From JBBSHS01 sp038232515 (GTDB lineage Bacteria > Actinomycetota > Acidimicrobiia > Acidimicrobiales > JAUJNH01): 46,180 bases of DNA. Positions 40,500 to 46,180 of the stretch are shown here, in pieces (position 1 is the first letter of the stretch; every line of letters begins with the position of its first letter). The position numbers were made by a program, and so were the translations under genes. Under the pieces are notes generated by a model. That model was not told the DNA's origin, searched no databases, and was given only the letters and a program-made list of their open reading frames with translations. Location: contig JBBSHS010000011.1 of assembly GCA_038232515.1 (NCBI GenBank), positions 1-46,180 on the forward strand, written 5' to 3'.

Positions 40500-41201
40500 T
40501 CAGGCCAGAACGAGCCAGAGCATGGCGTACTGGCAGGCGCAGGCGCACACGACGAAGCAGTGCCACACCTCGTGGAAGCCGAACAGCTCGGGGAGCGGGT
40601 CGGGCTTCTGCACGGCGAACAGCACGGCTCCGGTCGTATAGAGCAGGCCGCCCACCAGCAGCAGGGAGAACGACACCGGGCTCATCGTGTGGATGAGCTG
40701 AGGGGCCGACCCCAGCGCCACCCAGCCGATGCCCACGTACAGGATCATGCGCCAGTTGATCCCGTTGTCGCCGCCCCTTTCCCACAAGGTGGTGCAGACG
40801 CCGATGGCGGCGGCCACCCAGACGGCGACGCCGGTGGCCCAGGCCTGCCAGCCCTGGACCACGGACAGGACCATCGGCGTGTACGTGGCCGCGATGAAGA
40901 CGTAGATGGTGGAGTGGTCGGCCACCCGAAGGCGGCGTTTGGCCTGGATGGTCCATCGGCCTCGGTGGTAGATGGCGCTCACCCAGTACAACGCCAGCAG
41001 GGCTACGCCGTAGACCGCGGCCCCCAACCGCCTCGGGCCGGTGGAGGCGTGAACGACCAAAAGAGCGGCGGCCGGGATGGCCAGGAAAGCCACCACCAGA
41101 TGGAGCCATCCCCGCAGGCGGGGCCTGGGACGGCCCCAGTCGGCCGGGTCCTCGACGAACCGCACGGTGTGGACGGGTTTGACGGGCGGCACGGACGTCA
41201 T
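40500..41201 (-). CDS. hemolysin III / PAQR-family membrane protein
   Basis: A 233-residue, seven-TM protein of the HlyIII (adiponectin-receptor-like) family. The conserved His/Asp/Ser set is visible in YWVSAIYHRGRW, VADHSTIYVFIAATYTP and FGFHEVWHCFVVCACA. These residues form a metal-dependent hydrolase-like site in the superfamily (possible ceramidase-type activity). ATG 41201 gives the normal N-terminus; a TATCCT hexamer at 41213-41218 gives a leader of only a few bases. The longer upstream reading frame is rejected. Its biological role is not readable. Confidence 0.92.
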   Translation of the reverse strand: MTSVPPVKPVHTVRFVEDPADWGRPRPRLRGWLHLVVAFLAIPAAALLVVHASTGPRRLGAAVYGVALLALYWVSAIYHRGRWTIQAKRRLRVADHSTIYVFIAATYTPMVLSVVQGWQAWATGVAVWVAAAIGVCTTLWERGGDNGINWRMILYVGIGWVALGSAPQLIHTMSPVSFSLLLVGGLLYTTGAVLFAVQKPDPLPELFGFHEVWHCFVVCACACQYAMLWLVLA

Positions 41202-41212
41202 GTCGGCGACGA

Positions 41213-41218
41213 AGGATA
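41213..41218 (-). promoter_or_regulatory. -10-like hexamer of the hemolysin III gene
   Basis: TATCCT, 11 nt, ATG (41201). This would leave a very short 5' leader without a ribosome-binding site. Confidence 0.4.
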
Positions 41219-41292
41219 GGTCCCGGACCAGCCCGGTCAGGCTGCCGGCGGGGCCCGCCGCGCCCGCTGCGCTGGCCGGGCCCTGCGTCCTG

Positions 41293-42075
41293 CTAGGCCA
41301 GTGGGTCGCGGCCGGCCCACGTGCCCATCGACGCCAGCGGGCGGAATCGGGCAAAGAGCTCTTCGCGGTACCAGCCTTGTGCCCGGGTGCGGCGGACGAC
41401 TTCGGCGTGCACCGGGTCGTCGCGGGCGAAGCGCTGCATGGCGGTCCCGTCGTCCCACACGCTGAAGGTGCCCTGTACGGCCACCGGCCACTCTCCGAAG
41501 CCGATGCTGGCCCGTCGCCCCCCGGCCCGCAACAGGACGCCGTCGACCGCCGGCACGGCGGCCCGGAACTGGCGTAGACGGGTCAGGCGCACGGTGGCCC
41601 GGGTGAGCACCGCCACCGGTCCCGAGGCCGCCGAGGCCACGGATGGGGCGTCAAGGGCGTGGCCGGCCCAGCGGCCGTGGGCGCTGATCGTCTCGAGCAG
41701 CGCGGTCCAGCACTCGGCCCCGTCCCGTCCGTCGGCCCCGTCAGCCCCGTCGGTCCCCTCGGTCCCGTCGCCGCCGTCCGCCCCTTTGACCCGAAGACTG
41801 GACCGGGCCATGCGGTAGTGCCAGGCCGCCAGGTCCGGCGGCTCGTCCCAGGCCACGAACGTCGCCCACCGCCGCAGGTCGGCCCCCGGAGCGGTCGAGT
41901 CTCCCCGGCCCGTGCCCAGCAGACGGGTGAAGGCGGCTCCGGGCGTGGTCGCCAGCTGCGCCCTGCGCAGGGGCACGGTGGCGAGGGTGAGCGGGACCCG
42001 GCGGGCCGGCAGCCGGACAACGGTGAACGTGCACAGATGAGAGGGCGTCGTGGTGGCGACGATATTCGCGACCAC
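41293..42075 (-). CDS. CrtA-like (spheroidene monooxygenase family) protein
   Basis: A 260-residue soluble protein of the CrtA/spheroidene monooxygenase-like family, which oxidises the end of acyclic carotenoids. Family-like segments are AAFTRLLGTGRGDSTAPGAD, WATFVAWDEP, FGEWPVAVQGTFSVWDDGTA and YREELFARFRPLASMGTW. An acidic Gly/Asp/Ala repeat (GGDGTEGTDGADGADGRDGA) interrupts the middle; its DNA is a run of near-repeats. GTG 42075 has GGGAGGA about 10 nt upstream. The nearby cruF, crtI-type and glycosyltransferase genes support carotenoid work, although CrtA-like proteins also occur elsewhere with unknown roles. Confidence 0.72.
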   Translation of the reverse strand: MVANIVATTTPSHLCTFTVVRLPARRVPLTLATVPLRRAQLATTPGAAFTRLLGTGRGDSTAPGADLRRWATFVAWDEPPDLAAWHYRMARSSLRVKGADGGDGTEGTDGADGADGRDGAECWTALLETISAHGRWAGHALDAPSVASAASGPVAVLTRATVRLTRLRQFRAAVPAVDGVLLRAGGRRASIGFGEWPVAVQGTFSVWDDGTAMQRFARDDPVHAEVVRRTRAQGWYREELFARFRPLASMGTWAGRDPLA

Positions 42076-42121
42076 CGCAGCACTTCCTCCCGCCTCGACC
42101 GGTTCACCGGAGCAGGAGCGT

Positions 42122-42127
42122 TAGCGT
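42122..42127 (+). promoter_or_regulatory. -10-like hexamer of the second PlsY-like gene (leaderless)
   Basis: TAGCGT, 7 nt, GTG (42135). On the other strand TAACGC overlaps it, so the two divergent promoters may compete. Confidence 0.5.
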
Positions 42128-42134
42128 CGGTTGG

Positions 42135-42785
42135 GTGACGGGCGCAGCGCTGAGGGCAGCGGCGGCCGTGGCCGCCGCCGTCGGGGCAGGGTACCTGGTG
42201 GGCGCGATCCCGGTGGCGGTGCTGGTCGGGCGGGCTCACCGCGTCGACCCGCGGGCGGCGGGCGACCGCAACCCCGGGTACTGGAACGCCAAGGCCCTCC
42301 TCGGGGCGCGGGCGGCGGTGCCCGTGTTCCTGGGCGACACCCTGAAGGGTGCGGTCGCCGGGCTGGGCGGGCAAGCGGCGGCGAGGGTGGCCGGCCTCAG
42401 TCCCCACGGGGCCATGGTCGTCACCTGGTGCGCGGTGGCGGCCGCCATGGTGGGCCATGCCTGGCCCGTCTTCGCCGGCTTCCGAGGGGGCCGGTCGATC
42501 CTCACCTTCGTGGGTGGGATGGCGGTGCTGTCGCCCCGGACCTTCCTGGTCGGCGTGACCGTCGTGGTGTTGGTGAGCCTGGCCGCCCGTTCTTTCTCGT
42601 GGGGCGCCAGGGCCGGGATGGCCAGCGTGCCGTTGGTCGAGCTGATGGTCGACGGTCTCTACCGCACGGCCGCGGTGGGGGTACTGCTGAGCATCATCGG
42701 TCTGCGCTTCGGGCAGGCGGCCCTGGCCGAGCGGCGTAGGTCCGGCCCCGCCACGTCCGCACCGGGCGGACGGCCGCCCAGGTGA
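42135..42785 (+). CDS. divergent PlsY-like acyltransferase in the carotenoid cluster
   Basis: A 216-residue, multi-TM protein with the PlsY skeleton: a first TM (VGAGYLVGAIPVAVLV), a motif-1-like AAGDRNPGYWNAKALLG, a motif-2 FLGDTLKGAVAG, and AGFRGGRSILTF where PlsY has GFKGGKG. The lost SGN and the GGKG-to-GGRS change suggest altered acyl acceptor, donor or activity. It is the only plus-strand gene in the carotenoid block, and its last ~92 nt overlap the 3' end of the convergent glycosyltransferase gene. Acylation of a glycosyl-carotenoid is a hypothesis; a plain phospholipid role remains possible. Confidence 0.75.
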   Translation: MTGAALRAAAAVAAAVGAGYLVGAIPVAVLVGRAHRVDPRAAGDRNPGYWNAKALLGARAAVPVFLGDTLKGAVAGLGGQAAARVAGLSPHGAMVVTWCAVAAAMVGHAWPVFAGFRGGRSILTFVGGMAVLSPRTFLVGVTVVVLVSLAARSFSWGARAGMASVPLVELMVDGLYRTAAVGVLLSIIGLRFGQAALAERRRSGPATSAPGGRPPR

Positions 42786-43812
42786 GACGGGCGGCGGCGG
42801 GCACGTCGAGCAGCGGCGCCGCCCACGTCCCGGGCGCCGGTCGCCGGTAGGCGCCTGCGGTGGCCACCACCAGCCCGGCCCGCACCGCCAGCAGGATCCA
42901 GTCGACCACGGTCGACCGCCGCAGCACGATGCGGGGCAGGGGCAGGGCCACGCACAGCCAGATCAGCGCCATATCTCCAAACTGGCGCCACCCCGGCGTC
43001 ACGTCGGCCATGGGCAGCGACCGTCCCCACTCCCGCCACACGTCGGCCACCCCGTCGTGCATGTCGACCTCGAGCACGGCGGTGCCGTCCAGGAAACCGA
43101 CCCGGGCCCCGGCCGCGGCGAACGCTCGTACCAGGGCGATGTCGTCGGTCAGGTGGCCGGCGGCGGCGCTGAACCCGCCCGAAGCCACCAGCCAGTCGCG
43201 TCGGGCGACGAGGCACTGTCCGTTGGCCATGGCCCGATGGGGACGGACGGGGCGGCGGTGCCCGACCGGGCCGAAGCGGTACACCAAGGTGGCCAGGAGG
43301 GCGGGGTGCAGCACCTGCTCGCCCAGGGTGGAGCATATGAAGCGGGGGGCGGCCGTCACCAGGTCGTAGCCGTGGTCGCCGATGGCGTCGACCAGGGCGC
43401 CCACCAGGCCGGCCCGGGGTACGACGTCGGCGTCGAGGGTCACCACCCATTCGCCGGTGGCCGCTTCCAGGCCCTGCTGGAGGGCCCAGGGCTTGCCTAC
43501 CCAGCCCGCCGGCAACGGTTGTCCTTCGACCACGGTGGCGCCCAGCGCCCGGGCCACGGCCGCGGTGCCGTCGGTGCTCTCGTCGTCGACGACGACGACG
43601 TCACCCACCTGCGGGTCGGCGGCCAGGGCCTCCAGGCAGGGGCGAATACGGGCGGCTTCGTCGCGGGCCGGGATGATCACGGTCACCGTCACGGCCAGGG
43701 CGCCGGGACGGGCGGCCATAGGAGCGAGGCGGTTGACGCCGGGCGCCAGGCGGCAGGCCACCACGGCGGCCGCCGTCGCCTGGGCCAGCACGAACAGGTC
43801 CGGGCGCCTCAT
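42694..43812 (-). CDS. family 2 glycosyltransferase of the carotenoid cluster (CruC/CrtQ-like)
   Basis: Predicted to glycosylate a hydroxylated carotenoid at the membrane. The 372-residue protein has an N-terminal hydrophobic segment, then a GT2 (GT-A) domain. VTVTVIIPARDEAARIRPCL and VGDVVVVDDESTDGTAAVAR come first. A DxD motif follows in VTLDADVVPRAGL, then GHLTDDIALVRAFA and WREWGRSLPMADVTPGW. Two C-terminal TMs follow (MALIWLCVALPLP; WILLAVRAGLVVATAG). Its ATG overlaps the desaturase stop (ATGA). The C-terminal ~30 codons overlap the convergent PlsY-like gene and are Arg/Pro-rich, so the frame may run past its ancestral end. Confidence 0.88.
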   Translation of the reverse strand: MRRPDLFVLAQATAAAVVACRLAPGVNRLAPMAARPGALAVTVTVIIPARDEAARIRPCLEALAADPQVGDVVVVDDESTDGTAAVARALGATVVEGQPLPAGWVGKPWALQQGLEAATGEWVVTLDADVVPRAGLVGALVDAIGDHGYDLVTAAPRFICSTLGEQVLHPALLATLVYRFGPVGHRRPVRPHRAMANGQCLVARRDWLVASGGFSAAAGHLTDDIALVRAFAAAGARVGFLDGTAVLEVDMHDGVADVWREWGRSLPMADVTPGWRQFGDMALIWLCVALPLPRIVLRRSTVVDWILLAVRAGLVVATAGAYRRPAPGTWAAPLLDVPAAARLTWAAVRPVRTWRGRTYAARPGPPARSADR

Positions 43813-45335
43813 CGGGGGGAGCCGACGCCGGCCCGGTCGGCGCGGCCGCCCCCACGCAGGTCGGCGGCGACCATGGCGGCCACGATGCGGGCGGAGATGG
43901 CGACCAGAGGGAGGCCGCCGCCGGGATGGGTCGACCCCCCGACCAGGTACAGGCCACGTCTCGGGCCCCGGTTGGCGGGCCGGGCGAAGGCGGCCCGCCG
44001 GCCGTTGCTCGAGGTGCCGTAGATGGCCCCGCCGACGGCCCGGTAGCGGCGGGCGATGTCGGCCGGGGTGACGGCCTGGCGGTGCTCCACCCGTCCGGCC
44101 AGGTCGAAGCCGCGCCGGGCCAGCACCTCCAGCAGGTGGTCGCCGTAGGCCGTACCCCCATCCGCCCAGGGGCCGACGCCGTCCGGGTCGCCGCCGCCGT
44201 CGCCGTCGCCCAGCGATGCCACGTTGACCAGCACGAACCAGTTCTCGCAGCCGGGCGGGGCGGCGGAGGGGTCGGTCAGCGACGACGCGCACACGTACAC
44301 CGTGGGGTCGTGGGGAGCCCGTCCGTGGCGGTGGATGGCCCGGAACTCGGCCCTGTAGTCTGCGCTGAACGACACCGTGTGGTGCCCCAACCCCTCCGTC
44401 CGGCCCCGCACCCCGAGCAGCAGCACGAAGCCCGAGGACGAGCGTCCCGCACGGCGCACGCGGCGGGCGGACACGGCGTCGGGCAGTAGGTCCCCGTAAA
44501 GGTGGGCGGCGTCGACGTCGGCCACCACCACGTCGGCCCTCACCCGCTCACCGCCGGCCAGGCGCACACCCCGGACGCGATCGTGGTCGGCTTCCACGGC
44601 TTGCACCTCGGCGCCGGTGCGGATCGCCACCCCGGCCGCCTTGCACGCTTCGGCCAGCACCTGGGCCAGTCGTCCCACCCCACCGGGCAGGTACCAGGCG
44701 CCGTAGGCCTGCTCTATGTGGGGAATGCAACCGAGCGTGGCCGGGGCGGCGAAGGGCGACGACCCGGCGTAGGTTGCATAGCGGTCGGCCCACTGCACCA
44801 GCCGGGGGTCACCGAACGACCGGCGGGCACGGGTGTGCAGCGTGGGCAGAGGGTCGACGGCCCACAGGTCGCGAGGCGACCGTAGGCGCCGGGCCAGCTG
44901 CCACGGGTTCTCGAGGGGGCCGGCGAAGAAGGTGCGCTCCGACACCGACCACACCCGGGCCGCACCGGCCATGAACCGGCGCCACTGCAGGCCCGAGCCG
45001 GGCGAGAGGCGCTCCATCTCGGCCTCGGTGGCGGCCGGGTCGTCGCGGGTGCAGAACGACGATCCGTCGGCGAAGTGGTACAGGAACGACGGGTCCAGCC
45101 GCACGGGTTCGGGCAGCGTCGACCCCACCATGCCCAACAGTTCGTCGAACACCTCGGGCAGGGTGAGCAGTGACGGCCCCGCGTCCCACGTGTAGCCGGC
45201 GGCCCGGTGCTGGGTCAGCTTGCCGCCGAGCACGTCGTTGCGCTCCAGGAGCACGACGTGGTGCCCGGCGTGGGCCAGCCTGATGGCGGTGGCCATGCCG
45301 CCCACACCCCCGCCGACCACGACCGCTTCAGCCAC
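43809..45335 (-). CDS. crtI: CrtI-family carotenoid desaturase/oxidase
   Basis: An FAD-dependent phytoene desaturase-type enzyme. The 508-residue protein begins with the dinucleotide-binding motif AVVVGGGVGGMATAIRLA, then HVVLLERNDVLGGKL. It has the family block AGYTWDAGPSLLTLPEVFDE and ends with the FAD motif GLYLVGGSTHPGGGLPLVAI. Whether it desaturates phytoene or a later intermediate (CrtD-type 3,4-desaturation) is not clear from sequence. A D/G-rich insertion (LGDGDGGGDPDGVG) is unusual. The GTG at 45335 overlaps the cruF stop by 8 nt, so it is co-transcribed with cruF and the glycosyltransferase. No crtB or crtE is in the window. Confidence 0.9.
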   Translation of the reverse strand: MAEAVVVGGGVGGMATAIRLAHAGHHVVLLERNDVLGGKLTQHRAAGYTWDAGPSLLTLPEVFDELLGMVGSTLPEPVRLDPSFLYHFADGSSFCTRDDPAATEAEMERLSPGSGLQWRRFMAGAARVWSVSERTFFAGPLENPWQLARRLRSPRDLWAVDPLPTLHTRARRSFGDPRLVQWADRYATYAGSSPFAAPATLGCIPHIEQAYGAWYLPGGVGRLAQVLAEACKAAGVAIRTGAEVQAVEADHDRVRGVRLAGGERVRADVVVADVDAAHLYGDLLPDAVSARRVRRAGRSSSGFVLLLGVRGRTEGLGHHTVSFSADYRAEFRAIHRHGRAPHDPTVYVCASSLTDPSAAPPGCENWFVLVNVASLGDGDGGGDPDGVGPWADGGTAYGDHLLEVLARRGFDLAGRVEHRQAVTPADIARRYRAVGGAIYGTSSNGRRAAFARPANRGPRRGLYLVGGSTHPGGGLPLVAISARIVAAMVAADLRGGGRADRAGVGSPR

Positions 45336-46161
45336 CGGCGGCCCGGCGCCAGCCCAGCCCGGCGATGGGAAGGGTGACTGCGCCACCGGCCAGGGCCACG
45401 AGTGGGTCGCCGAAGAACACCAGGAAGCCGACCGTCTCCATTCCGCACATCAGGGAAAAGGCGAACAGCAGCGGAGGTGACCGCGGAGGCCCGGGTACCA
45501 ACCCGGCCATGACGGCCATCACGACAACCGAGACGACGAGCCACCCGGCGAAGTTGGAGAGGGGGATGTTCCGGTAGGCGCCACCCTGGGCCCAGCGCCA
45601 GTAGCCCTCGTGGGTCATCTGCGGGTCGAGGAAAAGATCCCAGCCGGTGAGGGCCACGGAGCCGAGGATCACCCTGGCCCAGGCGGTGGACGTGACCCAG
45701 CCGGCGGTGGCCCACGCCGGTAGGCCCATGGCGAACCAGGCCAGCATTACTACCAACGGGACACCGGCGACGGTTGGTTGCAGGAGACCCGTGTACCGGT
45801 AGGGGCCGAACGGGAATCCCGTGTGGGTCCCGAGCTCCTCCACCGCGAGTCCCAGACCGGCGACCAGGGCGAGGCAGATCAGCGCCCGGCGCCAACCCCA
45901 ACGGTCGGCTGCGAACAGGACGACGGCGGCGGTAAGCGCCACCACCACGACGCTCGTCGGGCCGGCCCGACGGTGGGTGTGCGGGATGACTACCTGGGCC
46001 AGCCACATGGCCGCCAGCGCCACGAATCCGACGGTCTCGGCCGTCCTCGCCGTCCTCGGCGGCCATCGCTGCGCTTGGCCGCTTGCGGCGGGAAAGGCCT
46101 TCGGGTGCTCGCTGCGCTCGCCGTCTTCCTGCTCGCCTTCGGCAGAGGCGGCGGCGAGCAC
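45328..46161 (-). CDS. cruF: CruF-type carotenoid 1',2'-hydratase
   Basis: Predicted to add water to the psi end of an acyclic or monocyclic carotenoid, making the hydroxyl that glycosyltransferases use. The multi-TM protein has hallmark blocks: EELGTHTGFPFGPYRYTG, WDLFLDPQMTHEGYWRWAQG, then GAYRNIPLSNFAGWLVVSV and FGDPLVALAGG. The reading frame opens at GTG 46161, next to a suspicious G-run. The first ~40 residues (EGEQEDGERSEHPKAFPAAS) look non-coding, so the true start is probably later, for example near the GTG before ALAAMWLAQVV. Some 5' sequence may also lie past the window. First visible gene of the carotenoid operon. Confidence 0.88.
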   Translation of the reverse strand: MLAAASAEGEQEDGERSEHPKAFPAASGQAQRWPPRTARTAETVGFVALAAMWLAQVVIPHTHRRAGPTSVVVVALTAAVVLFAADRWGWRRALICLALVAGLGLAVEELGTHTGFPFGPYRYTGLLQPTVAGVPLVVMLAWFAMGLPAWATAGWVTSTAWARVILGSVALTGWDLFLDPQMTHEGYWRWAQGGAYRNIPLSNFAGWLVVSVVVMAVMAGLVPGPPRSPPLLFAFSLMCGMETVGFLVFFGDPLVALAGGAVTLPIAGLGWRRAAGG

Positions 46162-46164
46162 CGT

Positions 46165-46180
46165 GGGGGGGGGGGGGGGG
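46165..46180. other. terminal homopolymer of 16 G, probable sequencing/contig-end artefact
   Basis: The window ends in 16 consecutive G. No comparable run is seen elsewhere, and runs of G at a contig edge are typical of two-colour sequencing chemistry, where no signal is read as G. Confidence 0.75.

Noticed and set aside
46060..46160. A REP-like repeat (GCTCGCTGCGCTCGC) at the right edge
   Set aside because: It is near-palindromic but only one copy is visible, and the adjacent sequence quality is doubtful.
1..46180. CRISPR arrays, tRNA or rRNA genes, insertion sequences
   Set aside because: No regularly spaced direct repeats, no tRNA T-loop plus acceptor pattern, no rRNA stretches, and no transposase or terminal inverted repeats were seen by eye.

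Overview
The window is about 46 kb of very GC-rich, gene-dense bacterial DNA. I see no rRNA, tRNA, CRISPR array or intact mobile element. The gene families point to Actinomycetota: a PknG-GlnH-GlnX locus, a DUF222/13E12 endonuclease with an SOS box, FHA and MMPL proteins, and a CtaA with the paired-cysteine loop. A deep-branching class such as Acidimicrobiia is my best guess, but this is inference. Most non-operonic genes that lack a Shine-Dalgarno sequence have a TAnnnT hexamer about 6-7 nt upstream of an ATG or GTG, which suggests common leaderless transcription. A run of 16 G at the right edge looks like a sequencing or contig-end artefact.

Left part (1-10.3 kb): the 5' end of a LexA-controlled DUF222 endonuclease, a small membrane protein, and a decayed ammonium transporter (2-bp insertion, then loss of the rest) beside glnD. 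Then come truA, a small unknown gene, an MMPL/RND exporter, a large bidirectional terminator, an M20 amidohydrolase and menB, and a divergent pirin.

Central signalling locus (10.3-21.7 kb, all on the minus strand and tightly coupled): glnX (membrane sensor), glnH (lipoprotein amino-acid binder), an unrecognised coiled-coil protein, pknG (kinase), a PP2C phosphatase, a VWA protein, an FHA protein, a cation diffusion facilitator and a VanY-like peptidase, followed by a Uma2 relic. It reads as a complete sense-phosphorylate-dephosphorylate-read module. Three of its cytoplasmic proteins carry N-terminal zinc ribbons, and a leaderless 12-codon ORF overlaps the glnX start.

Middle-right (21.8-35.2 kb): an ACT-domain protein, a secreted TIM-barrel protein, and a hexosamine-salvage operon (NahK-type kinase, double GNAT, GH20 with a probable CTG start). 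Then a cold-shock protein, ferrochelatase divergent from a PlsY-like acyltransferase, a beta-propeller, a lipoprotein, a GNAT, a type-B carboxylesterase and YqgE, which is preceded by a second overlapping leaderless mini-ORF.

Right part (35.3-46.2 kb): a UvrD-like helicase with an unusual N-terminal domain and a C-terminal HRDC, CtaA with an odd C-terminal tail, a channel-like membrane protein, a hemolysin III protein, and a carotenoid cluster (cruF, a crtI-type desaturase, a GT2 glycosyltransferase, a crtA-like oxygenase). The carotenoid cluster encloses a divergent PlsY-like acyltransferase, consistent with an acylated glycosyl-carotenoid end product (inference).
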